Below, piece after piece: positions 7,276-15,943 of a stretch of DNA of 63,148 nucleotides. Position 1 is the stretch's first letter. Each line of letters opens with the position of its first letter. Both the position numbers and the translations under genes were made by a program. Source of the DNA: Erwinia sp. OLFS4 (lineage in GTDB: Bacteria; Pseudomonadota; Gammaproteobacteria; Enterobacterales; Enterobacteriaceae); NCBI RefSeq assembly GCF_002752165.1, contig NZ_MOMB01000056.1, positions 1 through 63,148 on the forward strand, read 5' to 3'. The notes below the pieces were generated by a model. It did not search any database and had not been told where the DNA came from. It saw only the letters and a program-made list of their open reading frames with translations.

Positions 7276-8124
7276 ATGAGCCTTGAATTAGTCATTAAAG
7301 AAAATACCGAGGTAATGCGCCAGCTAATTGCAGCAATGCAGAGCGGCAAAGCCTTTACCCCTGATACACCGCCCCAACCGAAAACAGACAGCGCCAGCGT
7401 CAAAAAAGAGGAACGAAAGGGGCCTTTCTGGTGGAAAAGTCTGGACGGACTAAAAACCGGCGTGGCGGATGATACTACCGCGCTGAAAGCGATAATCGAC
7501 GCCAACGCTGGTATTGAGATCACCAAAGTTGAATATCTGCAATTGCAGGAGAAACCTGAAAAAGAAGCACCTGATATTGAATCACTTGATATCCGCATTA
7601 TCACAGCGCTGGCCAATTTGTTCGGCGCGAAAGCTAAGAACCTCACGTCTGAACAGGTAGAGAAAGCACGGGCGTATGAGAATGGCAACAAACGCGATCA
7701 GTTCACTGACGCACTGAGCCTTGCGCTGATTGATTGCAAAGCGGCGAAAAACACCACGCGCGCAGTGATACTCGATCTCTGCATCGTCATGCTGGCGCAC
7801 TGGAGTGCGATGGAAACCATCGACGAACGTCAGGCGTTTGCCGAATTGTACATCAAAACACCGTACAACAAACGCGCTGGCCTGATACCTCAGAAAGCCG
7901 AGCCGGAGGCAATAACAGAGCCGGAAACTAACGAGCCTGATCAGGACACCGCAGCACTTTTTGAACAGGCCAGAACCCTGGTCATGAAGCTGACAACAGG
8001 CGGCTATCGTAATGAAGCCGTGGAAATCCTGAACAAATTCGGCGCTCAGAAGCTGGCTCAGGTTCCCCAGGAAAATCTGGCAGACGTTGTGATGCTGGCA
8101 GAAGCCGCATTACAGGGAGAGTGA
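7276..8124 (+). CDS. Hypothetical phage protein of the early operon
   Basis: A 282-aa soluble protein with no family I can name. The N-terminal third is Pro/Lys/Glu-rich and probably flexible. The middle (about 100-185) is helical. A second acidic linker (EPEAITEPETNEPDQD) separates a compact C-terminal segment (QARTLVMKLTTGGYRNEAVEILNKFG). It sits just before the DUF2800/DUF2815 pair, where similar phages also carry an uncharacterised protein, so a role in phage recombination or replication is plausible but unproven. Confidence 0.7.
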   Translation: MSLELVIKENTEVMRQLIAAMQSGKAFTPDTPPQPKTDSASVKKEERKGPFWWKSLDGLKTGVADDTTALKAIIDANAGIEITKVEYLQLQEKPEKEAPDIESLDIRIITALANLFGAKAKNLTSEQVEKARAYENGNKRDQFTDALSLALIDCKAAKNTTRAVILDLCIVMLAHWSAMETIDERQAFAELYIKTPYNKRAGLIPQKAEPEAITEPETNEPDQDTAALFEQARTLVMKLTTGGYRNEAVEILNKFGAQKLAQVPQENLADVVMLAEAALQGE

Positions 8125-8129
8125 GTTTT

Positions 8130-8651
8130 ATGCACTGGAAAGATATTCCCGGATATTCGGGGTTCTATCAGGCTCACCCTGACGGCGTTATACGAAGCGT
8201 TGACCGACAAGTTCATAATAAAACGGATAAAAAATCACGATCAGTTAAAGGCACGGTTATTAAGCAGCAACTTAACAGGCGTGGGTATTTTACCGTTTCA
8301 CTTCGAACCAACGGATTTCGAAAACAAGTTGCTGTTCATCGCTTAATCGCAATGACATTTATCCCAAACGACGAAAAAAGCGCGTTGGATGTTGACCATA
8401 TAAACGGTATCCGTACTGATAATCGCGTTTCTAATCTTCGCTGGCTAAAACGCTATCAGAACTGCGCAAACCTTCACACTTGCAGAGGAAGGACAAGCAC
8501 AATCGGTGTTGCTTATTATCCAAGGCTTTCAAAGCCCTATAGGGCATACGGTAATAATGCTGGTGAGTATAAACACCTCGGATATTTTTCCTCGCTGCAA
8601 GAAGCCAAAATTGCACGCCAAAAACATCTTGAGGAGGTTTTTAATGGCTGA
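8130..8651 (+). CDS. NUMOD4-HNH-type endonuclease
   Basis: A 173-aa protein. The N-terminal MHWKDIPGYSGFYQAHPDG matches the NUMOD4 DNA-binding motif that opens many phage homing nucleases. An HNH motif follows (VHRLIAMTFIPN...LDVDHINGIRTDNRVSNLRW), then an AP2-like end (HLGYFSSLQEAKIARQ). I prefer the ATG at 8130 over the GTG at 8121 because the protein then begins with the NUMOD4 motif and GGGAG is well spaced. It overlaps the DUF2800 gene by 8 bases. It is slightly more AT-rich than its neighbours, as expected of a mobile gene. Confidence 0.85.
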   Translation: MHWKDIPGYSGFYQAHPDGVIRSVDRQVHNKTDKKSRSVKGTVIKQQLNRRGYFTVSLRTNGFRKQVAVHRLIAMTFIPNDEKSALDVDHINGIRTDNRVSNLRWLKRYQNCANLHTCRGRTSTIGVAYYPRLSKPYRAYGNNAGEYKHLGYFSSLQEAKIARQKHLEEVFNG

Positions 8652-9948
8652 ACACGCGAAACTTTCTCCATCGTCTTCGCATCGTTGGTTACATTGCCGT
8701 GCGGCACTGGCCGTAGAACAGTTTGAGACTGACGAAACAACGAGTTATGCCGAAGAGGGTACAGCAGCCCATACTCTGGCGGAGATTGTTCTTCGTAACC
8801 GACAGAAACACCCACCAGAATATGCAGGCTGTGACGTTGGCACCTATCTCGGAACCTATCCGCTGGCGCATCCATCAAAACCGAATCCGGGGCCGCAGGT
8901 CAGTCAAGAAATGGCTGATAAGGTGGGTGAGTATGTCGAAGCGGTCTGGACGCTGGCGCAGCACCCCGGCGCGATACTCATGGTGGAGCAGAAGTGCGAC
9001 TTCTCTCACATAGTCGGTATACCCGATCAGTTTGGTACCTCTGATGCGGTAATCATCATCGACGACGAATTGCAGATCCACGACCTCAAATATGGTTACG
9101 AGAAAGTGGATGCGTTCGAAAACCCCCAGCTAATGATTTATGCGCTGGGAGCACTGGAACATATCAGTTTGATCGCCGACATCAATCGTGTACGAATGTT
9201 TATCCACCAGCCGCGCATCAACCACGTCAGCGAGTACGAATGCAGCGTACAAAATCTGGAAGAGTTTGGGCAGAACGTGAAAGCCATCGCTGCCGATGTG
9301 CTACAACTGGCAGACCACGCAGGGGATAACGGCCCCGATGTTATCCCGGCAACGGCATTCCACCCCGGAGAGAAAACCTGCCGTTGGTGCAAGCGGCGAG
9401 GTAAATGCCAGGCGCAGGCGGAATATGTATCAACTGCGCTGATGAATGATTTCAGCGAAATATCCGAGCCGCCGCCCCTGGAAGACGCACTGACCACCGC
9501 CCGTCAGAAACTGGCTGAATCGGATGGGAAATGGCTGGGTGAAACGCTACCGCTGATTGACCATATCGAAAGCTGGTGTAAAAGCGTCCGCTCTGCGGCA
9601 TTTAGCATGCTCCAAAATGGCCACTCCGTTTCCGGCTATAAACTGGTTCAGGGTAAACAGGGTGATCGGAAATGGCGAAGCGATGAAGAAGCCGAAACCT
9701 TGCTCAAATCATTCCGGCTGGGTAAAGACGCACCTATTTATACAGAGAAACTTATCAGCGCCCCGCAAGCTGAAAAACTGTTTAAGTCAGGGGCTATCAG
9801 CGACCGCCGTTGGAAAAAACTTACCGCACTGATAACCCGCTCTGATGGAAAACCAACAATAGCCCCTGAGTCCGATTCCAAACCTGCATTAAATATCAAT
9901 CCTGCAAACGACTTTGACGATGTTGAAGCCGCTGAATCCCTCATTTAA
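8644..9948 (+). CDS. DUF2800 Cas4/RecB-like nuclease
   Basis: A 434-aa protein of the DUF2800 family. The N-terminus (HAKLSPSSSHRWLHC) and EEGTAAH are family signatures. A PD-(D/E)xK-type core is visible (HDLKYGYEKVD, about residue 144), and a cysteine cluster TCRWCKRRGKC (about 245) could bind an iron-sulfur centre as in Cas4/AddB-type nucleases. A strong GAGGAGG precedes the ATG at 8644. The last residues (DFDDVEAAESLI) closely resemble the tail of the next protein. Its usual partner in phages is the DUF2815 protein, as here, which suggests a recombination pair. Confidence 0.88.
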   Translation: MAEHAKLSPSSSHRWLHCRAALAVEQFETDETTSYAEEGTAAHTLAEIVLRNRQKHPPEYAGCDVGTYLGTYPLAHPSKPNPGPQVSQEMADKVGEYVEAVWTLAQHPGAILMVEQKCDFSHIVGIPDQFGTSDAVIIIDDELQIHDLKYGYEKVDAFENPQLMIYALGALEHISLIADINRVRMFIHQPRINHVSEYECSVQNLEEFGQNVKAIAADVLQLADHAGDNGPDVIPATAFHPGEKTCRWCKRRGKCQAQAEYVSTALMNDFSEISEPPPLEDALTTARQKLAESDGKWLGETLPLIDHIESWCKSVRSAAFSMLQNGHSVSGYKLVQGKQGDRKWRSDEEAETLLKSFRLGKDAPIYTEKLISAPQAEKLFKSGAISDRRWKKLTALITRSDGKPTIAPESDSKPALNINPANDFDDVEAAESLI

Positions 9949-9965
9949 TTTAAAGGTAATTATCC

Positions 9966-10523
9966 ATGAAAGTAAAACTGAATAACGTGCGACTGTCTTT
10001 TGCTCAAGCTTTATTTGAAGCGGAGGATTATCAGGGTGATGGTAATTTTAAATTTAGCTCTACATTTCTTATCGATAAAAACCGAAAAGATTTAATTCAG
10101 GAAATAGAAGCCGCCATTAAACAGGTTGCGACTGCTAAATGGGGAGCCAAGGCAGATGCCATTATTAAATCCATAAGAGGGAACAACAATAAATTTTGTT
10201 TCAGGGATGGTGACGAACACCCTGACTATGACGGTTACGATGGGCATATGTCCATTAAAGCCAGCAACAAAGCTCGCCCCCTGGTAATCGACCGGGATCG
10301 TACTCCGCTGGCCGCCGCCGATGGTAAACCCTACTCAGGTTGTTATGTCAACGCGACGATCACCCTCTTCGCTTACGACAGCAAAGGCAACAAAGGCATT
10401 TCCGCATCCCTCGGAGGTGTCCAGTTCCTGCGTGATGGGGATGCTTTTGCCAGTGGTGGTAGCGCAACTCCTGACGATTTCGACGATGTGAGCGAAGGTG
10501 CTGACGCCGAATCGCTGATCTAA
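9966..10523 (+). CDS. DUF2815 single-strand DNA-binding-like protein
   Basis: A 185-aa DUF2815 protein. Members are regarded as OB-fold ssDNA-binding proteins functionally similar to T7 gp2.5. The chain is rich in beta-strand-like segments and aromatic residues and ends in a flexible Gly/Ser linker plus an acidic tail (DDFDDVSEGADAESLI), the hallmark of SSBs that recruit partner enzymes. It lies 17 bases after the DUF2800 gene. It would coat single strands for the phage DNA polymerase and helicases encoded downstream. Confidence 0.85.
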   Translation: MKVKLNNVRLSFAQALFEAEDYQGDGNFKFSSTFLIDKNRKDLIQEIEAAIKQVATAKWGAKADAIIKSIRGNNNKFCFRDGDEHPDYDGYDGHMSIKASNKARPLVIDRDRTPLAAADGKPYSGCYVNATITLFAYDSKGNKGISASLGGVQFLRDGDAFASGGSATPDDFDDVSEGADAESLI

Positions 10524-10532
10524 CCCATCCTG

Positions 10533-10549
10533 CCCCGCCGCCAGCGGGG
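10533..10549 (+). terminator. Intercistronic hairpin after the SSB-like gene
   Basis: Stem CCCCGC / GCGGGG with a CGCCA loop and a weak T-rich tail (TTCAATCTT). Because essential replication genes continue downstream, it is more likely an attenuator or processing site than a full stop. Confidence 0.5.
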
Positions 10550-10571
10550 TTCAATCTTCAAAGGTGAGCAA

Positions 10572-10946
10572 ATGATGAATACCACTCCATTTAACCAACA
10601 ACTGGTTTACCTGAACAAAGGCACCCTGAATGAAGAACTGACCGAAGTTCTGGCCGAGGTAGTGAAAGCGGTACGCGAAACCGGTAAAGCGGGTTCCCTG
10701 ACGCTGACACTCAAAGTGGCGATGTTCAGTAAAGCCAACGAAGACGTAGTGAAAATTTCCCCGGTTGTCGCCAGCAAGGTACCGGAAGGCGAACGCGCCG
10801 AAACCATTATGTATTCGACAGCGGATGGCGATCTGCTGCGTGACGATCCCAGCACAGTACGCACCGAACTGAAACAGGTTGATGCAGGACAGCAGGAACG
10901 ACGCACCCTGCCAGAACAGGAAACCAGCCTGCGTAAAGTTATCTGA
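10572..10946 (+). CDS. Hypothetical phage protein of the early operon
   Basis: A 124-residue soluble protein. It reads MMNTTPFNQQLVYLNKGTLN at the start and ends TLPEQETSLRKVI. Helix-strand alternation (LTEVLAEVVKAVRETGKAG then SLTLTLKVAMF) is evident. Two adjacent ATGs follow AAGGTGAG. I recognise no named domain. It lies between the SSB-like and YfdQ-like genes, the usual neighbourhood for this small gene in related prophages. Confidence 0.7.
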   Translation: MMNTTPFNQQLVYLNKGTLNEELTEVLAEVVKAVRETGKAGSLTLTLKVAMFSKANEDVVKISPVVASKVPEGERAETIMYSTADGDLLRDDPSTVRTELKQVDAGQQERRTLPEQETSLRKVI

Positions 10947-10977
10947 CCCTTTTAGCCAGTACCAAGGGAAACCACTC

Positions 10978-10997
10978 ACCCGGCCAACGCGCCGGGT
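10978..10997 (+). terminator. Intercistronic hairpin before the DUF2303 gene
   Basis: A perfect 7-bp stem ACCCGGC / GCCGGGT with a CAACGC loop and a TATTTATAT tail. Confidence 0.55.
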
Positions 10998-11025
10998 TAT
11001 TTATATCTAAAACAGGAACAAAGAA

Positions 11026-11799
11026 ATGACCGAAGCTCAGACAATTTTCGATATTGTAAAAAGCAATCAGTTGTTAAACGTCAATGGTACTCCGGCGATT
11101 GCTATGCCGGAAGGCTACGAACTGGCCGATCTTGAGCACTTTCTTCCAGCACCGCGCCGCATCCGTCAGAACGTCAAACTGTTGTCGGCTGACAGCTTCA
11201 TCCAGTACTGCGCAAAGTTTGCAACCGATGCCTCGGTGATCCTGGCCGATGCTAACCAAACAAAGTTAACCGCCCAACTCGACTATCACGCCGCTCCTGC
11301 CACACCAGACTGGTGTAGCCACTCTGCTGTTTATCAGTGCGTGAAGTCCAAACCCTGGAAGATTTGGGAAGAACATGATGAAACCGCTATGGGACAGGAG
11401 GCTTTCGCTGAATTCCTGGAAGACCGCGCTGGTGACATCGTTACACCAACCGGTGCGGAACTGCTGGAGATCGCGACTAAATTCCAGGTGATCCGCAAAG
11501 CGGTATTTGGTTCCGCTATCCGCCTCGCCACCGGGGAGTTTCAGTTCAACTACAGCGATGAAAACGACAAAGGCACCATTGAGGTACCGGAAGTTATCAC
11601 GCTGGGTCTGGCACCGTTCCATAACGGTGAATCATATGAGGTGCAGGCCCGTCTGCGTTACCGCCTGCGCGAAGGTAAGCTGGCCTTTACCTTCAAGCTC
11701 ATCAATCCGGAGCGCGTGATCGAAGATGCTTTTAACTCTGTCGTTGAGAGTGTTAAAGCCGGTGTGACCGAAGCAACCGTCTACGACGCGCAAGCCTAA
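11026..11799 (+). CDS. DUF2303 (YfdQ-like) protein
   Basis: A 257-aa protein of the DUF2303 family, to which E. coli prophage YfdQ belongs. Characteristic segments are PEGYELADLEHFLPAPRRI near residue 30, and the C-terminal RLRYRLREGKLAFTFKLI. The family is found next to phage recombination and replication genes, but its biochemical role is not established. An AGGAAC site precedes the ATG at 11026. A strong terminator-like hairpin follows, separating it from the methyltransferase gene. Confidence 0.82.
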   Translation: MTEAQTIFDIVKSNQLLNVNGTPAIAMPEGYELADLEHFLPAPRRIRQNVKLLSADSFIQYCAKFATDASVILADANQTKLTAQLDYHAAPATPDWCSHSAVYQCVKSKPWKIWEEHDETAMGQEAFAEFLEDRAGDIVTPTGAELLEIATKFQVIRKAVFGSAIRLATGEFQFNYSDENDKGTIEVPEVITLGLAPFHNGESYEVQARLRYRLREGKLAFTFKLINPERVIEDAFNSVVESVKAGVTEATVYDAQA

Positions 11800-11811
11800 A
11801 CGACGATACCC

Positions 11812-11837
11812 ACACCCGACGAAATGTCGGGTGTTTT
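11812..11837 (+). terminator. Terminator after the DUF2303 gene
   Basis: A perfect 9-bp stem ACACCCGAC / GTCGGGTGT with a GAAAT loop, followed by TTT. It is one of the better terminators in the operon. Confidence 0.75.
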
Positions 11838-11890
11838 GCAAAGAAGGTCTATTGCCTTCTCCGCAAAACATTAATTCGGTGAGGATAGCT

Positions 11891-12889
11891 ATGAAATATG
11901 GATCGGTTTGCAGCGGTATTGAAGCCGCAAGTGTTGCATGGAGATCTCTAGGCTGGAAAGCGGCTTGGTTCTCCGAGATTGAAAAATTCCCGTCTGCTGT
12001 GTTGGCGCAACACTGGCCGGAAGTGGTCAATCTTGGCGATATGACGAAAATTGCACAGTTCGTGCACGCTGACGAAGTTGAAGCGCCTGACATCCTGGTC
12101 GGTGGCACTCCGTGCCAATCATACTCAATTGGTGGTCTAAGGAAGGGACTCAAAGACCCACGAGGGAAACTTACTCTCGCATTTGTGGAGTTAGCTGATG
12201 GAATCGACATTAAACGCGCCGAAAAGGGACAGCAACCAACAATCATCGTCTGGGAAAATGTCACTGGAGTCTTCTCGTCAAAAGATAATGCATTCGGATG
12301 CTTTCTTGCAGGACTGGCTGGAGAAGCTAAAGAGTTCGAACCTGGCCCACGACCTTCTGAAAGAACCAGTAGCAAATTCTGGCGCTGGGATAAAAAAGCC
12401 AGTAAGCACTTTCCAGTCTGGTCAAAGCGTGGTGCTGTTATTGGACGACAGCGCAAAGTGGCCTGGCGAACCTTTGATGCACAATACTTCGGAATGGCCC
12501 AACGACGCCCGAGAATTCTCCTTGTTGCAAGCGCTCGAACCGACATTGATCCCGCCAAAATACTTTTTGAGTCCGAAAGCCTGCGCAGGGTTGATCCCCC
12601 GTCAAAACAGACGCCCGTGCCTGTTTGTCTCACAGCAAGAGGGGCTGGCTCTCTCGATGACCGAGAAACTTATGTTGTTACAGAAGCAGGCAAAATCCGC
12701 CACCTAATGCCAATTGAGAATGAGCGGCAGATGGGCTTCCCTGATGACCACACAAAAATCCCTTGGCGTGGAAAGAATGCCAACGATTGTCCTGACGGGC
12801 CACGTTATCGCGCTATCGGTAACAGTATGGCGGTACCTGTAATGCAATGGATTGGAATACGAATCCTACTGGGTATTTTTATCTTTTAA
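11891..12889 (+). CDS. Phage DNA cytosine-C5 methyltransferase
   Basis: A 332-aa Dcm-type methyltransferase that would methylate C5 of cytosine in a specific site using S-adenosylmethionine. Motif I is near the N-terminus ([11 protein letters not shown]), motif IV holds the catalytic PCQ (GGTPCQSYS, about residue 78), motif VI is ENV (VWENVTG), and motifs IX-X are at [11 protein letters not shown] near the end. GAGGA precedes the ATG at 11891. No cognate restriction gene is visible, so it is probably an orphan protecting phage DNA against host restriction. Its recognition sequence cannot be read from the sequence. Confidence 0.9.
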   Translation: MKYGSVCSGIEAASVAWRSLGWKAAWFSEIEKFPSAVLAQHWPEVVNLGDMTKIAQFVHADEVEAPDILVGGTPCQSYSIGGLRKGLKDPRGKLTLAFVELADGIDIKRAEKGQQPTIIVWENVTGVFSSKDNAFGCFLAGLAGEAKEFEPGPRPSERTSSKFWRWDKKASKHFPVWSKRGAVIGRQRKVAWRTFDAQYFGMAQRRPRILLVASARTDIDPAKILFESESLRRVDPPSKQTPVPVCLTARGAGSLDDRETYVVTEAGKIRHLMPIENERQMGFPDDHTKIPWRGKNANDCPDGPRYRAIGNSMAVPVMQWIGIRILLGIFIF

Positions 12890-12899
12890 GGGCTTTAAG

Positions 12900-15860
12900 A
12901 TGCAAAGACTTTGGTTAGACCTTGAAACTTATAGCGAAACACCTATCAAGAATGGTACCCATGCCTACGCTGAAAACGTAGAGATCATGCTGTTTGCCTG
13001 GGCGATTGATAGTGATCCTGTACAAGTATGGGACGTTACCGCTAATGCAAAAATCCCTCTTGAACTCCGACTTATGCTCAAAAATCCTGACGTGCTGATT
13101 TACGCCCACAATAGCCATTTCGATCGCACGGTATTAAATCACGCCATGCCGGGTGTCGCTGTCGGTGGTGTGGAACGCTGGCGGGATACAATGGTCAGGG
13201 CGCTGGCACACGGTCTGCCGGGAGCGCTGGGCGATCTGGGCGACATTCTCAGTGTTTCACAGGATAAAGCCAAGGATAAGGCTGGTAAGCAACTGATCCA
13301 GCTATTCTGTAAGCCTCGCCCCAAAAACAGCACTATCCGCCGCGCTACTGCCAAAACACATCCTGTCGAGTGGCAGCGATTTGTTGAATACGCCGGGCTG
13401 GATATTGATGCCATGCGCGAGATCGACAAAAAGTTACCTACCTGGAATTACTCAGGTCAGGAACTGGCGCTCTGGCACCGTGATCAGCGCATTAATGATC
13501 GCGGCGTATTCATGGACGTGCAGCTTGCAGAGGCAGCGGTTACGGCTGTTGAGATGGAACAGAAGGTTCTGGCCAAACGAACGCGGGAACTCACGGACAA
13601 CGAGGTGCAGGCGGCAACACAGCGTGACGCCATGCTGAAACACATAGCAGAAGCCTTTGGTATCGAACTGCCCGATATGCAGGCCAGCACCTTGCAGCGC
13701 CGGGTTAACGATCCTGATTTACCGTTTGAACTTCGTGAATTACTCGCTATTCGCCTACAGGCCAGTTCCACCAGCACCAGCAAATACAAAACCCTGATGA
13801 AAGGCGTCAGCCGTGATGGACGCCTGCGCGGAACGTTACAGTTTTGTGGGGCATCGCGTACGGGCCGCTGGGCCGGGCGCTTATTTCAGCCCCAAAATTT
13901 ACCCAGACCAACGTTAAAACAAGCCGACATTGATTTTGGGATTGAAGCACTGAAAGCCGGGTGCGCCGACCTGCTTTACGATGATGTGATGCAGTTGACC
14001 AGTTCAGCGTTGCGCGGCTGCATCATGGCCCCTGCGGGTAAAAAACTGGTGATATCTGACCTTAGCAACATCGAGGGACGCGTACTCGCGTGGCTGGCCG
14101 GGGAGAAGTGGAAGCTACAGGCGTTTCGCGATTATGACACCATCATCGGTACCGATGAAAAAGGCGAGGCGATCCGCGCTGGCCATGACCTGTACAAGCT
14201 GGCCTATGCGAAATCCTTTGGTGTAGCCCCGGATGAAGTGGATAAAGATCAGCGTCAGGTCGGCAAAGTAATGGAGCTGGCTTGTCTTTCTCCTGATACT
14301 TTAGTAATGACGGATAAGGGATATCTTCCGCTTATAAGCGTAACGACTAACGAAAAATTATGGGATGGAAAAGAATGGGTAACACATCAGGGAATAGTTT
14401 ATCGCGGACAAAAAAGAGTAATCGAAGTAGACGGTGTAAAAATGACCCCAGACCACATGATCCTGTCATCGACTGGATGGAAGCCGGCAAGCCATATCGT
14501 TTCAAGCAAATATACGCTACGCCAGAGCCTGGCTCTCGCTTCGGGGAACTTACCGTCATCCGCGAAATCGCAAAAAATCAGAGCGGTGCCCGAAGACTCC
14601 TGGTTCAGTGCTCGTGCGGCACGATGCCACATAGTGTCCTTCTTCAAAACATTCTCAAAGGAAAAAGTAAAAGCTGCAATACCTGCGCCCGGAAAAAAAC
14701 TGAAACGTACCGTAAACAGTATTTTTGCTACGCAGACGCCTTGCCTAATGATGAAACACGCAGGAGATTGCTCAACAGACTGGCTGCTGCCATCGGACGT
14801 TGCCACAAATCTTCGAATCGCCTGTATCACAACTATGGAGGGAGAGGTATCTCCGTCTGTGAGCTTTGGCGAAAAGATAAAAGAGCTTTTCTCTTACACG
14901 TACGCAATTTGCCGAGATTTGATGATCCCGTACTCGAAATGGATCGTATCGATAATAACAAGGGGTACGAACCCGGGAACATTCGCTTTATTTCCAAAGC
15001 AGAAAACAATAAAAACCGGCGCAAGATTGCTGAGTTACAAAGTCGAATTGATGAACTGGAAGAACGTTTACGACATTGCAAATGCAGGGCCTCGTAACCG
15101 TTTCACGATAAAGACAAATAGCGGACATTTAATAGTTCACAACTGTGGTTATGAAGGCGGAGTTGGTGCTTACGCCACATTCTCTCTGGCGTACAACATC
15201 GACCTCGAAGAAATGGCCTCTGCCGCTATCGACAACATCCCGCGTAACATACTGGATGAAGCCATTCGTGCATATGAATGGGCAGTAAAACAGAAGCGAA
15301 CCTACGGGCTGTCAAAACGCGCTTATGTTGTTTGCGACTCTTTTAAACGCCTCTGGCGCGAAGCCCACGCGGCAACATTCAGCTTCTGGAAGGAGATCGA
15401 CCAGGCCACCCGCCGTGCCATTGCTACACCCGGCATCACCATTTCCTGCCGCAAACTAAAACTTCGCCGCGACGGAAGCTGGCTACGCATTCAGCTTCCA
15501 TCTGGCCGGGCAGTCTGTTACCCCGGCGCACGTATCGACGACAGCGGCAAGATCAGCTATATGGGCATCAACACCTACAGCCGGAAATGGCAACGCCTGC
15601 AAACCTACGGCGGAAAATTGGCGGAAAATATTACTCAGGCAACTGCCCGCGATGTGATGGCCGCCAACATGCCCGCCGTGGAGGACAACGGCTACGACAT
15701 CATACTGACGGTACATGACGAGATTTTAACAGAAGCCCCCGACGCCGCCGATTACTCTCACGAACACCTGAGCACCCTGCTCGCAACTAACCCCGCATGG
15801 GCTTTAGACCTGCCGCTATCCGCGGATGGGTTCGAGGCTTATCGCTACAAAAAAGATTGA
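12900..15860 (+). CDS. Family-A phage DNA polymerase with in-frame intein
   Basis: A 986-aa precursor. After protein splicing the polymerase would be 699 aa. Residues 1-200 form a 3'-5' exonuclease-like domain ([12 protein letters not shown]...). The polymerase domain has motif A ([14 protein letters not shown], about 383), motif B ([10 protein letters not shown] joined to [10 protein letters not shown] after intein removal) and motif C (LTVHDEIL, about 936). The intein is residues 462-748 and starts with Cys. The ATG at 12900 lies 10 bases after the methyltransferase stop; the frame is open 48 bases further upstream, but only inside that gene. The protein would replicate phage DNA together with the neighbouring SSB-like, SNF2 and VRR-NUC products. 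An out-of-frame HNH gene is nested in the intein. Confidence 0.93.
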   Translation: MQRLWLDLETYSETPIKNGTHAYAENVEIMLFAWAIDSDPVQVWDVTANAKIPLELRLMLKNPDVLIYAHNSHFDRTVLNHAMPGVAVGGVERWRDTMVRALAHGLPGALGDLGDILSVSQDKAKDKAGKQLIQLFCKPRPKNSTIRRATAKTHPVEWQRFVEYAGLDIDAMREIDKKLPTWNYSGQELALWHRDQRINDRGVFMDVQLAEAAVTAVEMEQKVLAKRTRELTDNEVQAATQRDAMLKHIAEAFGIELPDMQASTLQRRVNDPDLPFELRELLAIRLQASSTSTSKYKTLMKGVSRDGRLRGTLQFCGASRTGRWAGRLFQPQNLPRPTLKQADIDFGIEALKAGCADLLYDDVMQLTSSALRGCIMAPAGKKLVISDLSNIEGRVLAWLAGEKWKLQAFRDYDTIIGTDEKGEAIRAGHDLYKLAYAKSFGVAPDEVDKDQRQVGKVMELACLSPDTLVMTDKGYLPLISVTTNEKLWDGKEWVTHQGIVYRGQKRVIEVDGVKMTPDHMILSSTGWKPASHIVSSKYTLRQSLALASGNLPSSAKSQKIRAVPEDSWFSARAARCHIVSFFKTFSKEKVKAAIPAPGKKLKRTVNSIFATQTPCLMMKHAGDCSTDWLLPSDVATNLRIACITTMEGEVSPSVSFGEKIKELFSYTYAICRDLMIPYSKWIVSIITRGTNPGTFALFPKQKTIKTGARLLSYKVELMNWKNVYDIANAGPRNRFTIKTNSGHLIVHNCGYEGGVGAYATFSLAYNIDLEEMASAAIDNIPRNILDEAIRAYEWAVKQKRTYGLSKRAYVVCDSFKRLWREAHAATFSFWKEIDQATRRAIATPGITISCRKLKLRRDGSWLRIQLPSGRAVCYPGARIDDSGKISYMGINTYSRKWQRLQTYGGKLAENITQATARDVMAANMPAVEDNGYDIILTVHDEILTEAPDAADYSHEHLSTLLATNPAWALDLPLSADGFEAYRYKKD
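14283..15143 (+). other. Intein inserted in DNA polymerase motif B
   Basis: The encoded 287-residue segment has every splicing motif. Block A is [17 protein letters not shown] with Cys1; block B is [10 protein letters not shown] with the TxxH signature; block F is [17 protein letters not shown]; block G is HLIVHN followed by Cys+1. All catalytic residues are therefore present and splicing is expected. The roughly 190 residues between blocks B and F show no LAGLIDADG or HNH motif in the intein frame. In this region the coding information belongs to the +2 frame (see 14477-15097). Thus the intein is a mini-intein in sequence terms, carrying a long frame-shadow linker. Confidence 0.93.
14477..15097 (+). 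CDS. HNH homing endonuclease nested out of frame in the intein
   Basis: A 206-codon gene in a frame different from the polymerase/intein. The N-terminal part is the zinc-ribbon-like module common in phage HNH nucleases: [12 protein letters not shown], then VQCSCG...[11 protein letters not shown]. The nuclease core is [17 protein letters not shown]...[20 protein letters not shown] (about residues 115-170), ending in a basic coiled tail. The ATG at 14477 gives the natural family start ([11 protein letters not shown]), but no clear ribosome site precedes it. It begins 18 bases after intein block B's TxxH region and overlaps block F at its 3' end. The frame is open upstream to 14360, but that part is unlike the family. 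It probably promotes mobility of the intein; translation mechanism is unknown. Confidence 0.85.
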   Translation: MEAGKPYRFKQIYATPEPGSRFGELTVIREIAKNQSGARRLLVQCSCGTMPHSVLLQNILKGKSKSCNTCARKKTETYRKQYFCYADALPNDETRRRLLNRLAAAIGRCHKSSNRLYHNYGGRGISVCELWRKDKRAFLLHVRNLPRFDDPVLEMDRIDNNKGYEPGNIRFISKAENNKNRRKIAELQSRIDELEERLRHCKCRAS

Positions 15861-15893
15861 CATTTATGCAAGTTTTTACAAATACTGAAAAGG

Positions 15894-15911
15894 CACCAGC
15901 AAAATCTGGTG
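15894..15911 (+). terminator. Hairpin after the polymerase gene
   Basis: A perfect 6-bp stem CACCAG / CTGGTG with a CAAAAT loop, 33 bases past the polymerase stop. There is no T-run. It opens the structured leader of the antirepressor gene and is directly followed by a TTGGAAC box. Confidence 0.45.
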
Positions 15912-15943
15912 TCGGGATTGGAACCCCGGATATCTGTAAAGAC

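Noticed and set aside
11632..12633. 333-codon minus-strand ORF across the methyltransferase
   Set aside because: Shadow of the YfdQ-like and methyltransferase genes; no ribosome site and no family resemblance.
14399..14830. Minus-strand ORF inside the intein
   Set aside because: Neither of the two supported forward frames leaves room for it, and it has no recognisable motif.
14283..15143. Possibility that the intein/HNH frame difference is a sequencing frameshift
   Set aside because: Both splicing halves are in the same frame and the intein frame is open throughout. Two compensating errors, one at each side of the HNH, would be needed, and the HNH's ends overlap conserved splicing blocks.
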